The notes below the pieces were generated by a model. It ran no database searches. It saw only the letters and a list, made by a program, of their open reading frames with translations, and was not told where the DNA came from. A program made the translations under genes and the position numbers. Below, one piece after another: positions 44,554 to 55,727 of a stretch of 64,000 nucleotides of DNA. Source of the stretch: Arthonia radiata (taxonomy: Eukaryota; Ascomycota; Arthoniomycetes; Arthoniales; Arthoniaceae); contig PSQN01000017.1 of NCBI GenBank assembly GCA_002989075.1, forward strand, positions 3,851,453 through 3,915,452, given 5' to 3'. Position 1 is the first letter of the stretch. Every line of letters starts with the position of its first letter.

Positions 44554-46522
44554 CTATGACAATAACCCGCCCTTGCGGTCGCCCTTGGCGCCGCTCCCCC
44601 ACCAACCTACACTGATCCCTTGCATAACCGCCACTAACCCCAGGCAAAAGAACTGTTTCCAACGTCAGCACTGACTTCTGCCCGCCCACCTGGATTAATA
44701 CATACTGTAAAGTGCCAGTCCATCGGCCACGACAATCCGTTCTTGTTACTCCAACTCCACAAGGTGCCTGCCAGGGCTGGCCCTGCGGTTCGCGCAACCG
44801 AACCCACGGATTGTGTTAGACCGTTGAACAGCGCACGCTCTGAGTTTGATACCGTTTCGTTGACCTGATTCTATTAGCTGGATGATGCCTGTAGTCGAAA
44901 GGTGGGTGGCCCGCAAGATGTGATGAGGAGAGTGCATGCTGAAGGGTCGAAAATGGTAGATAACAATCAGGCATCATGGAAGGGGACGCAATGATAAGAG
45001 AAGCGACGGGGTAACCCACCAACACCATGAGCGTCGTGAATCCCACGACAACCGCACTATATCTCGCGACCACCAGCGTCACCAAACCCGCCCACACCAT
45101 CCGATCACTCAACCCCGGCAGGAGCGTAAAGCTTGGGTACAAGACCGCGAACACAACGGCACTGATCCGCCAGAGCGCCAGACTGCTGAATCTCCTCTGG
45201 AGACAAGGGAGGAGCAGGAGCGTGAGCAACATGCCGGGGCCCGCGGCAGAAAGCGCTTTGGCAATGGAGGAAGAGCTGAAGGCGAGGAGAGTTGGCGACG
45301 CGAGAAAGAGCGGACTGAGCTCGTCGATGCAGATTGTGTGAAGAGAGAAGGCGCTGCGTAAGCGTCAGTATGCAAAATCGAGGGAAAGGTAGCAAAAGGG
45401 AAGCGGAGGGCGGCGTACAAGGCGCTGAGCAGCAGACGGTATCTCAGGCTTGGTGGACTGGACGAGTCGTCGGGGGATTTGCTGACGTTGTTGCTAGCCG
45501 TCGTCGCAGAGTCATCAACGTGCGCCGGCCTTACGCCATTTAGAAGGGGCTCCCGTTCGGCTTCGGCCTCATGACCGATTTCCGGTCCTGTTTCAACGTT
45601 ATTTTCACTCCTCGTCACGTTGTCCCTGACCTTCGTCTCCGGAAGCCCAACCGCACATATCAACAACACCATCAGATTGAACAGCGCGCCAGCCAGGCAC
45701 GGAAGCAGAAATGGATGCTTTCTCCAGAAATTCGCCGTCTCTCCAGGCTTGTCGCTGGCACTTGTGAACAATCCACCCATCAACGGCCCCGCTATATTAG
45801 TTAGTCACATGACCCAATACAAGCTAAAGAGCCTCAAAAGAAGCATTAGAGCAGGACCCACCAACCCACCCAGCACTGGCAAAGAAGCCAACACTCGTAA
45901 ACGCCTTTCCCGTCGGGACGCCCTCTCGCGCCGCAAGCTCGACGATCAGCGTGCGGCCCACGGCGCCATTTCCTGTCACGTTCAGCAGGTGTCATCCCCG
46001 TCGACCATTTCGAGCCTGAATTAGGAAACAGACTCACCACTGATGAGGCCCCCGAGCGTTCTTGCCAGGATCGCCCATACCAAGGATTGGGAGAGGCCGA
46101 AGAGGACCAGGCTCAGCGACGTGCCCAGGAGACCGAGAAGGAGTACGGGTTTGCGCCCGAGTCGGTCCGAGAGCAGGCACCAGAGGGGGATCGTGGGCGC
46201 TTGGGCGAGGAAGAAGGCGGATGCTGGTGGAGTTAGTGCTGGGTTTCCGGCGGAGGGGATTGCATAGGCGAGGAAAGGACGCTTAGTGCTTCAGAAGGGT
46301 AGGGAGGAAATGGGTGCCAAGCAAAGGAAAGTGGGAAGACATACTAATCCACCCAGCGCGCGCACCCACATCCTGATCCTCATACCCAAAGCTACGGACC
46401 ATGAAATATACAAAGGGCAGCAGAAGGGTCGAAGAAACAGGGTCGGCGACAACGATGAGGCTGATGGGTCCCCATGTGCGGATAGTGTGTGCGGCCCGCT
46501 GCCAGAGGTTGCGGACGCCCAT
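44554..46522 (-). CDS. MFS transporter, 12-TM drug/metal-type (ZIFL/TETRAN-like)
   Basis: Seven exons on the minus strand: 46522-46345, 46223-46038, 45972-45862, 45791-45419, 45353-45020, 44864-44706 and 44652-44554. They give 479 residues in a single frame. MFS signatures are present: the loop 2-3 motif LLSDRLGRKP, FVYFMVRSFGYEDQDVGARAGW in the first helices (with a short run of acidic residues), LARTLGGLISGNGAVGRT, and in the C-terminal half LVNETVSNSERALFNGLTQS followed by GSVARTAGPALAGTLWSW. The last exon supplies helix 12 (FFCLGLVAVMQGISVGWW). A long hydrophilic loop of about 60 residues lies between helices 6 and 7. Relatives export drugs, sugars or zinc chelates; the substrate is unknown. 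Its upstream region lacks the heptamer found in the diterpene cluster, so I place it outside. Confidence 0.85.
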
Positions 46523-47221
46523 TGAAGTGGCTGGGTAACGACGGCGGCGTAGAGGGAATCAGGAACTCGAGATAGAACAGAGGAAACAAAACTGTATCGC
46601 CTGCTATCAAACCCCCTCAAACATTGAATCTCAAACAATACTCTGATCACACCACCGTATGCTCACTTCGAAGTGCAAGCAATACATGACTCGACCCTCA
46701 AAGAAGATCCGAGTACACAAATCACTCTCCTCCCAGAACGTCACACCTCAGCCAACAGCTGCACACCCTACGCGTCCGCCCGTCACACGGTCTCCTGCGC
46801 ACAACATGCAAGCAGACCGGCCCTCGGCGAAGGGGCCAGGCGACGATCCAAGTACATCCTTGTCCGCACGGCTGAAAACGCAGGGGGCGCATGTGTCGAC
46901 GTGCAGCGCCGGTGTGCTGAGCGTCCCGCCGTCGCATGTCGATCGCGCGGTGATCATTGGATTACGGAGCGTGGGTCCTCGCACAGGACGGTGGCTTCCG
47001 TTGGGGAGGATCACAGGAGCCGAGGGAGCGGTTCAGCGGGACGTGCGGTTTTGTGATTTCGTTGGATGTACCTTTTCTGCAAGCATTGGGCTTAGTTTGG
47101 CAAGTGGGCTCGATTTGGCAGTTCAGTCATATTCGCAATTAGGCCAATCTATACGAAAACAACGAGTGGAAACAGACTCGTACATAGACCACACCGTCCA
47201 CGAGGCTGCGAGGACGTCCAT
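46523..47221. promoter_or_regulatory. Upstream region of MFS-1; 3' flank of the diterpene cyclase
   Basis: About 700 bp with no supported gene. Frames at 46,659-47,261 are overlapping and have no recognisable motif. It contains no exact TGCCTGC/GCAGGCA, unlike the cluster promoters to the right. This probably marks the left border of the cluster. Confidence 0.5.
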
Positions 47222-50200
47222 CTACGACGTGCGCCTGCTCGCGATATCCTTGACCACGTAGACCTGCCCAAACAGGTCTGTCACACCAATGAATACGTCA
47301 AGCACTCTCTTCACGTCCGCGCCCACCTCAGCCGTCAACTTCGTCCTCGCCAATTGCATGCATTCGCGCTCGTACTCTGCCATCCACATAATGCGCTCCT
47401 TGAGCTCTTCGTCGCTTGGTGCACTCTGCGGACTTGCCTCCTGCTCGCCATTGCTGTCTTCGAGCGAGGGCGCCTCCTCTCGTAACTCTGCAAAATCCGC
47501 AACGTTCAGATTCTTCTCCTCGCGGTCCCGTGCTAGAGAGCCATAATCGTTATACAGACGACACATGGTCGCCAGATGGCGGCAGAGATCGCTCGCGAGA
47601 TACCGCTGGCGCTGGCTGCTGAAGAAGCGCAATTTGTCACCACGCGAGGCACCGGCAAGGCATGTGGCGAAAGCGAAGGAGTAGGGGCAGGAGGTGTGGT
47701 CGGCGGCCACTGTTCGCACCCAGTCCTTGAGGGAGTATTGGGGACTGTAAAACGAGTCCTGCCTGCTCGATTGCCTGCTGGTACCGTAAAAGGCCTGACT
47801 TTGCTCAATCTGGGTGCAGTGGGCGTGGAGGAACGTGCGGAGTTCTTGCTTGAGTTGAGCTTGGTCCGACCGGTGCGCGTGTTGAATGTGCTGGTATTGT
47901 AGGATCTCGCTCACAAAAGCTTGGAGTGGCTGTAGAGCGCTGTCGAAGGCCGCATCGGGCTTGTGTCGCCTGGGTTCATCGTGTGAGTCGTGTGAGTATG
48001 GTTCTTTGCGGGCTTTCCGAGGGTGAGTGGCTCCGTGTCCATTAGGCCGGTCGTCAGTCGATGTGCCGTTTGTCGTGGCCTCGTCTCCTGATGGACGACG
48101 TCCGTTTGTGCCGTTTGCTGTGCCATTTGCATAGCCATTCTGACTCGCAAACGGCGTCTTCCGGCGTTTGCTGGCGTCGTCCTCGAAGATGTGGTCGATG
48201 AAGATTCTCACCTCGTCAATACGGTGGCTAAACCGCGCACCAACTACTGCCTCCATGTATTCATCGATCTGGTAGTTGAGCAAGGACAGCCACATCATAT
48301 CGAACAGAAAGTCGGAGGCGAGGAAATCCTGCTTCATGTTGTTGACAGCGCACCAGGCAAAAGGGATCATGTCGAGGTATTTATCCTTGGTCATGCCGCT
48401 GCGAACCAACACCTGTTCGCGTTGTCTCCGTAATCTTGTTGCAAATAGTTGAGACTCCGCCCAGGATGCTTGCACGAGCCATCTAGGGCATGCGCATGTT
48501 GTGAACAGTGGGAGTCTTTCAACGAGTGCTGCAAACTGGCTCGTTTTTGATATTGCTAGGTTATGGACGGTCGGCCCATACTTTGTCTTTGCCAGAGTCG
48601 TAAGACGGGCCGCATATATGTAAGCTTGGGTGACGTTGGATGACGTATACTGGACCTTCTCCACCCAAAGGTCTCTGAATTTAGCGTCCGTCTTGTGGTC
48701 TTCAAGGTATTGACGCCCTTTTCCGAAGGCCGCAGTCGTTTGTCGCGCGAGAGTATCCGGTTGCGGAAGTGAAGAAAGCTCAGAAAGAGCCAACAAAACG
48801 TATGCAGTCTCTTCGCAACTTTGCCAAGAGCCATCCGAATCTTGCGTTGCAAGCAAGCGAATGGTGCATTGGGACAGAACGAGGAGGACTCTCTCCTGAA
48901 GCCAGGTCTCGTCAAGCCCGGGGGCCTTCCCGCTTTCCCAAGAGTTCAAAAGCGCGCAAAAGGCGTGCGCTACTAACATAGCTGAGTAGTATGGGGAGAT
49001 ATTCTGAAGATGTTAAAGATCTGGGCGTCGGAGCTGTGGACTTTGGAAGGATAGAGACATACCCATTTGTCGTCCGGCAAGCCGTCTGACTTGAACCAGA
49101 CTCTCGTGAGAAAGTCTGCGACTGTCTTCATCTCCGCCTCATACGGTTGATCTGACAGGCTTTCCAGAGCCATGGCGTGAAGTGCATTCGCGTTTGCACT
49201 GAAGCTGGGATTGCGCTCGTGTGTTGCATAAGTCTTAAAATGTTCGGCGCTCGCAAATTTCGATACGATGGCTTTTGAGATCCCAGGAGCACCTAATAGG
49301 CTCAGAATAACTGAACCCTTAGCAGAATCATCAAGATCCGGCTGGATACCCGGGGCTGTCTTCACGGTCAGCAGGCATCCTTTGTACCCCGTATCCTCCG
49401 CGTAATACATACCAAATCCGATGAGCCCGTCGGCCTGGGACTGAGCCCGGTGCAAAGAGCTGCGGAGGTCGTGAACAAGTTCGTGACCCAGATCTTGCGT
49501 TGTCACACCCGCTGAAAGAAATGTAGAGGCCATCTGAGATACCATTAACACACAACTTTCGTGTTGTCGAAAGTGAGAGGTCTGCTCACCCAGATGATCT
49601 CGAAATAAGTTGTGGGATAGGCGCAGGGAACAGCTCCCGATCCGTTGCCGCTGCCCTTGGATAGTACTAGCCTAAGGTAAGCCTCGGCGTCATCATCCCA
49701 GGTTGACGATCGCATAAGGTAGGCGGCTGTTGCGGCTGGTGAGGCCATGATGCTGCCATCTATCTTGTGGCATCGTACACGATCGAAGTCAAATTTCTCA
49801 TTGCCATAAAAGGCTTCAAGCGAATGAAGTAGAGTTGAACGACTGCCGTATACGACTTCTGGTCGCACCCGAGACAACTTCTTGTCTCTAGCTTCGTATA
49901 GCTCAGAACGCTTCTGAAACTCAAAGTGGAGGCCCTCTCGTGCCAGAACGTCCAACATGGATGGTATCAGTATTTCAAAGCCGACTTCACGTGACTCAGA
50001 CACATTCCACCGTTTGATGTCTGCGCTCAGGGCGTCTTTCGCACGCCGAATCTGCACTTCGGTATCTCGTTGCATGTGTCCAAGCTGCAGCGGCCGAGCG
50101 GCGTGCTGTATCAGCGTATAAAGTGCTGCCAGTGTACTTAGGATGTCACCCGCTTGAGTTGGCTCGTCGAACCATCGGCCGTCAGGCTTTTGCGAATCCA

Positions 50201-50387
50201 GTACGTATTTGAAACTAGAAGGAAAGGTCCACGTCTCCAGGGTACCGCTTTTCCTTGATACGCTCGCAACCCACGCAGTATCATATAAGCTGGATGACAT
50301 CGATCCAACTCCATCTCCCTTGTTGTGGCTTGTCAGAGCTTCGCGCAAGAGGCTCCGGATCAGAGTAAGCAGATATTCTTCGGCCAT
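47222..50387 (-). CDS. Bifunctional diterpene cyclase, ent-copalyl diphosphate/ent-kaurene synthase type
   Basis: Exons 50387-49590, 49533-49063 and 49003-47222 give 1,016 residues; the Fusarium CPS/KS has about 950. Order of motifs: SSLYDTAW at about 32-39, the class II acid motif DLDD at 332-335 (usually DVDD in fungal CPS/KS), the class I metal motif DEYME at 670-674 and the second metal motif NDYGSLARDREEKN from 908. Both active sites look intact. It should cyclise GGPP by protonation to a copalyl-type diphosphate and then ionise that to a tetracyclic diterpene. Whether the product is ent-kaurene or a relative such as an aphidicolane or phyllocladane alcohol cannot be read from these motifs. 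An Asn/Gly-rich hydrophilic insert of roughly 70 residues after the DEYME region explains the extra length. The gene is divergent from a kaurene-oxidase-like P450 and is the core of the cluster. Confidence 0.93.
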
Positions 50388-51895
50388 TGTCAATTTGTAA
50401 ACAGGTAACTTTCTCCAGCAAGCGAGAGTGAGGTGATTGGCGTTGGTTTGGTAGAGTAAAGGTGGATCGAACAGCCAAGATATCAACCCATTTCGTTAGA
50501 CTTTGGCCCTCATGCGCTTTCCAGAAGACTAGCGAATGACGTATCGCAGGACCTTACACTACTAGGAACCGTCGAGCGGCTCAGATAAGGCTACGCGCAG
50601 CAGCGTACTTTGAAAGGAAGCCACGACGGCGTCTCAGCGCAACGAATTTGGCTGTGCCTCGTCGACTGTGTGACGTGAGATCAGAACTCGTTCGGCAGGC
50701 AGCAGCTCAGCCCGGGGAGAGATTCGTAGTCCATTCCAGATACGACGCCTTCAGGCAGAGCAAAGTCAGCCTGCAGGGGTACATCTTCAAATAAAGGCAC
50801 AAAGACGTCTCCCTGGGCATCACATTAAAGAGGAAGGCAGCATGAGCTGTCGATAGGTACGAGCTGGGTCCGAATGCGAAGGAAACTCCCAAAGAGGCTA
50901 CCCATTAGCATTCGATCTCGTGGCAGACAGGCCACTTCTTTTCCCCTGCGTGCGAAGGATCGCGCGGTGGATAATGCGACCACATGAAACGTTACCATGA
51001 TGGACCCGCGATGCTTACCGCCTGGATTCAGCAGGCACTCCGGACCGGGCAGGAGGTGTGGTGGGAGGCTGTAGATCATGCACGGGCCCTCACAGCGGTC
51101 CGCCTAGTCGGGCGACACCGTGCACTGATATGCCTGCTAGCGTCGCACTGGACGCAGCTAAAGTCTGTAATTGGCACATATCTTGTTTTAGCGCGCCGCG
51201 GTCCGCAGAGCATCTGAGGATCCTCTACGGAGTAACGGTCGTCACTGGGCATGTGCATCAATGCATGGAAGCAACGTGCTGCCAATACTCCTGCTGAAGA
51301 TCCTGGGCAGGCAGAAGCAATCAGGAGGGTCTGTTGCCATTAGTTCGCTGCGTGACCAAAACCCATGATCGTTCCTTCGTTCTGTGCAGGCCACCAATAC
51401 GCGCAAGGCACCTCCACCAACACACCAGGCGCTTTTGGCCCTCAAGGTTTTGATGTCGGGCGAATCGGCCTATTACTCAGCTATCCGCCGGCTCCCGTCA
51501 GCTGACAGCGTAATCGGTGATATGCACGTCATCAGCGCCCATTTCATTGACTCGACATGTCAGCCCGTGCGACTCCGCCGCTGTAGATCTTTCTTTGTAT
51601 GTCTCATCGGACCCAGAATCGAAAAAAGCTTGATGGGTGGGATGCAGGTCACAAGTTCCAGCCGACTGCTGGGGCTGAGTGGTCTGCAGGCGCGAGAAAT
51701 GAATTGGGAAGCACCCTGGGCTAGTGTCTGGAAGGTCCCCTTCCAGTCAGTGGCCACCGTCACGATGCACATGTGGCACCGTCGTGGTGACCGGCTGCTC
51801 CCGGCTCGGCAAGCATTGCCGGAGACATGGCTATACATATCGAATACTGTTTCTAGGCGATCGTCCACCTTTCTCCTGTATCATCCTCATTCACG
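50388..51895. promoter_or_regulatory. Bidirectional promoter, diterpene cyclase / P450-1, with four GCAGGCA sites
   Basis: This 1.5-kb gap separates the two divergent starts. The heptamer GCAGGCA or its complement occurs exactly at 50,695, 51,031, 51,131 and 51,307, with near matches at about 50,770 and 51,690. By chance one expects about 0.2 copies in this length. No gene is supported; frames at 51,384-51,899 have no recognisable domain. Confidence 0.6.
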
Positions 51896-53703
51896 ATGAA
51901 CATGAACGCAACAGGAGCTGAAGCCTTCACTCGACACATCGCTCCACCTGCGTGGACTGCATTTGAGGGCAAGGAGCGTGTACTTCTCGCCGCTGAATTT
52001 CCTAACAGGACCTTCCCTGCTCTCGTGGCTTTCGTTGTAGCGCTCCTCTTCTTCACATACGTTCCCCACAAGCATGGCAATGCTTCAGTCACAGCGCCCT
52101 ATAGCGGGCCGAGTCTTACCTGGATCTCGCGTATGCACTTTTTTGCCAACGCTTCCGAAGTCATCGAAAAGGGTTATAACCAGGTACGAGATGCCGATGA
52201 GCCTTGGATGTGATCACGTACCGGTCTAACTCTGTTCAAGTTCAAGGACCGAGTGTTCAAATTGTCCGGCAATGACATGCTCATTATACCAGCGAAGCAC
52301 GTAAACGAACTTCGCAATGCTCCCGAGGACACTCTCGATGCAATCAAGGCAAATACCGATGTAAGTCGAAACATGTGCTGCTCTAGTGCGCAGGTGCATG
52401 GCCTGCTCGACATGCTGATGCGACTATGTCAGAACTTTCAAGGGGTGTACTCAGCAACATCAATCCTGAATGAGGGGAATTTGCATAATTACGTCCTGCA
52501 GACGAAACTTACGCCGAAGCTCAGCGCTTTGGTTCCGATCGTACGCGATGAGCTGTCATATGCGATTCAGAAGGAGTTCCCAGAATGCTCCGACCACTGG
52601 GCTCAAGCAAAAGCCTTTCCACTGCTCATCCACATGATCAGTCGCTTGGCTTCTAGGCTGTTCGTCGGCGAAGAGCTATGTCGAGACGAAGAATGGCTGG
52701 GCGCAGCGCGCGGGTACACAGAGAGTGCTTTCCGATCCATCATTCTTCTTCGTTTGTTCCCCAACTTCCTCAAGCCTTTTATTTCCCCGTTTGTTCCTTT
52801 CACGTGGAAAGTCCTCTGGCATCTTCGCACTGCACGACGACGTTTGATTCCATTGGTCTACCAGCGACGTCGTGAGAAAGCTGAGGGCAAGGACAATAGT
52901 GGTCTGAAGTTCACCAACCTGCTGCAGTTAATGGACGATAACGCTTTGAGCTTTGACAGAGACCCGGAAAAACTTGCTCGGCGAACGCTCGTCTTGACTT
53001 TGGCTTCGTCTCACACGACCTCAATGGCTGCTTGTCAGGCACTATTCGAGCTCTGTTTGAGGCCAGAGTACATTCCCGAACTGCGCGAGGAAGTTAGGTC
53101 TGCGGTCGAGGAAGATGGAGGGTGGCACAAGACGACCTTGACGAAGCTACGAAAATTAGATTCGTTCATGAAGGAGTCGCAGCGTTTTCACCCTCCCAGT
53201 CTGCGTAAGGAAACTTTCTCATCACCCGTTCTCAAAAGATCAAAGGCTAATTTTCGTGTTGATGTATAGTCGGTTTCAAGCGCAACGTTCTCAAAGACAT
53301 CACGCTTTCAAACGGGCAGATGCTGCCCAAAGGAGCGCATACTCTCATGCCTATAGTGCCGCATCAATCCGAGGATCCGCGATTGGAGAACCCTGAGCGA
53401 TTTGATGGTCTAAGGTACTACAAGTTGCGACAAATTCCCGAGAACGCTCACCGCCTGCAATTCGCAACAACGGATCAGTATACGCTACACTTTGGGCACG
53501 GGAAGCATGCTTGTCCGGGCAGGTTTTTGGCCTCAAACACAATCAAGATGATTCTGGGGCAATTATTGCTGGACTACGACTTTCGGTTCCCTGACGGTCA
53601 GGAACGCCCACCCGATGTTCATGCCCACGAATACATCTTTCCGAATCCAGAAGGCCTGGTGGAGTTTAGGGAGCGCCGAGAAACAGCTGGTGCTGGAAGT
53701 TAG
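51896..53703 (+). CDS. Cytochrome P450, ent-kaurene oxidase-like (CYP503-like)
   Basis: Exons 51896-52183, 52241-52360, 52433-53204 and 53270-53703 give 537 residues. The second intron (72 nt, GTAAGT to CAG with CTGAT branch) is a multiple of three; removing it restores KANTDNFQGVYSATS, which fits the family better than the read-through. An N-terminal membrane anchor lies at about 41-57 (PALVAFVVALLFFTYV). The ExxR motif is within KESQR at about 383-387 and the heme loop is FGHGKHACPG with Cys near 475. The I-helix reads LASSHTTS, with His where most P450s have an acidic residue. The overall pattern resembles fungal P450-4/CYP503 kaurene oxidases as I recall them, and its position head to head with the cyclase supports oxidation of the diterpene, perhaps at C-19. 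The exact reaction is inferred. Confidence 0.9.
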
Positions 53704-53998
53704 CAGGCCCTGAAACTTACCGTTATGTAATATGTATCGAGATATGCGACGAATGCAGGCGTTGGCATCCACATGCGTCGCTTTGTACTCCTAGCCTCGA
53801 TACTACCGTTACGGGGATAGCGAATTTTCGTTTGCACAACTTGAAGCTCGCATCCGAAGCCTGGATTGGTGACTTTTCTTTTACTGCGCAACACGTGCAG
53901 AATGAGGCTTGCAGCGTCCTGTTGCAATGCAGCAAGATGATTTCCATCCCCTTTCCGCTCAGGGAGCTTCGTCTTGACTGGACTATAAGAGTATATCG

Positions 53999-54934
53999 TC
54001 AATGATTAGCTTTCGGACGAAAGCAAGGAAGCCTTACTCGTCGTGCAAACTCTGCCAGTCGCGACTGGCCCTGATGCCCCGCTCCACCGCTTCGCTGAGC
54101 CCAGACGGCTACATATCGCATGTGTGTACCAGGGCCGTTCAACTGCTCGGCGCAAGCCGGTCTCAACTCCTCGAGCTCGTCCGGGGTCATTGGCGGGTTT
54201 GGAAGCCTCGCAAGACCGCCTTTGATAGCGTCGATCATGCCCATAATGTTGGTCACACCCGCTTCGGCTACTTCTCGGGTCGGAGCTGGGCGGCCGAACT
54301 TAGCCTCAGCAGTCTTGACTTGGATTGGTCCTTCCAACAATCCCTCATTGGCCGCCTCCTGCAGAAGCGCTTTGACCCGATCTCCCGGCGAGGGCTCCAT
54401 ACCAACAGCGCGCATGAAGTTGCCCATGGTACGGAACACCTTGTCAATGGGGGTGTCGGACTCCTGAAAAGGGCCCTCGAGGGCGCCGGACTCATCCAGT
54501 TGGATCCAGCCACCAGGCTTGACCAGCTCCACAAGGCGACAGACTGCCTGCTTCGCGGTCTGGTGATCAGCCACGTTCGAGAGCACAAGTCTCTGGTGCA
54601 CAAGATCAAACGAGTTTTTCCAATCTTCGGGCCAGGCGTCTTTGATGTTTTGAAGGGACATCTTCACGTTGGATGGCAGCTGCGTTGAAGTTTCGTATTG
54701 GGCTGTGTCGGTGCCGAACAGCTCAGCATGCTGCCCGAGACTGGGCGCCAGGTCAGCGAGCCAGTAGCCATCAGCGGTGCCGGAGTCGAGAATGCGAAGG
54801 TGCTGCTTTTTAAGATCGATGGGCGCAATGACGAAGCCCAGGTACGTCTTGAAGAGTAGATGCTGTGCCCGAAGACGCTCGCTCTCAGTGTAGTTGCGTG
54901 GCCCGGGATAGAGGTCTTGGGATTGTGTCGCCAT
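53999..54934 (-). CDS. SAM-dependent methyltransferase (LaeA/UMTA-like)
   Basis: Single exon, 311 residues, starting MATQSQDLYPGPRNYTES. Class I Rossmann methyltransferase features: motif I ILDSGTADGYWLADLAP at about 47-63, an acidic strand end FGTDTAQY, WKNSFDLVHQRLVLSNV, and LVELVKPGGWIQLDESG for the post-III strand. This architecture is common in fungal secondary-metabolite clusters. In this context it may methylate a hydroxyl or a carboxyl made by a P450. It could instead be a LaeA-type regulator, but the cluster position favours a tailoring role. It is convergent with P450-1 (295 bp between stops), and one GCAGGCA site lies about 85 bp upstream of its start. Confidence 0.82.
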   Translation of the reverse strand: MATQSQDLYPGPRNYTESERLRAQHLLFKTYLGFVIAPIDLKKQHLRILDSGTADGYWLADLAPSLGQHAELFGTDTAQYETSTQLPSNVKMSLQNIKDAWPEDWKNSFDLVHQRLVLSNVADHQTAKQAVCRLVELVKPGGWIQLDESGALEGPFQESDTPIDKVFRTMGNFMRAVGMEPSPGDRVKALLQEAANEGLLEGPIQVKTAEAKFGRPAPTREVAEAGVTNIMGMIDAIKGGLARLPNPPMTPDELEELRPACAEQLNGPGTHMRYVAVWAQRSGGAGHQGQSRLAEFARRVRLPCFRPKANH

Positions 54935-55727
54935 TTTGGTCTGATCGTATGGTGCGATTTTATGATATCAAAGAGTTTGGTCAAGGTCTGGGAAGCTTGA
55001 TTGTGGTGGATGAACAGCAGGCAGAGCGGAGACACTGATCAATAAATGATGTGAAGATCCGTTCAGTAGATGTGAGGTGAGTGCAAGAATGGAAAAGTGC
55101 AACAGTGGTCACACAGGTGGACCGTTGCAGTAGGCAGAAGCTGCAGAAGGAAGATCAGCACCCTGCATCCGACGAGCTGGGAAGGCACTTCCGACCAGCT
55201 GCCACCTGTCAGGGCGGATTTGAAGTCGTGACGTTAGTGGGTTAGTGATGCTTATCGCGTTGATTCACATTTATTGCCTTGCCCGGTCACTTAAGCGGCT
55301 CAGAGTTATGGGTAGAGAGCGTATCCCAAAAGACGCATGCGTAAGCCTTAGAAAATCACCTTGCGAGGATGAAGAGGCTGCTGTGCGCTTGCAGGTACCA
55401 CCCATGCCGCGCAGATCCTCGTTCATCTTCGGCAAGCAATCGACTGAAGAAAGTGATCATGTGTTTGACGACGAAAAAGTGCGCCAACAGCGAAGGTGTT
55501 TGCAAAGAGTGGCTGGTGCGTGGCAGGGTGGCTTAGCCATGATATCTGACTTCCGAAGGCGGTAATATTATTGGTCCAACAATCTCTCCTGCATCTGCAA
55601 GTCCATTCACCCATTGACAACAGACAGTCTGAGCGATCGTGTCGAGAGCAACCGTGCTGTAGTACTGACCTGAGGTGCACTCAGGGCTTTCATGGTTGTG
55701 AATACATATCGAACCTCGTCATCAATC
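54935..55727. promoter_or_regulatory. Methyltransferase promoter and MFS-2 3' flank
   Basis: 793 bp with no supported gene. One exact GCAGGCA at 55,017-55,023, in the methyltransferase promoter. Confidence 0.5.

Noticed and set aside
46659-47261. Plus-strand frame of 200 codons downstream of the cyclase
   Set aside because: Low-complexity start, no domain, overlaps the cyclase end; a second overlapping frame is equally open.
51384-51899. Plus-strand frame of 171 codons in the cyclase/P450 promoter
   Set aside because: No domain and ends at the P450-1 start region; more likely promoter DNA with the heptamer sites.
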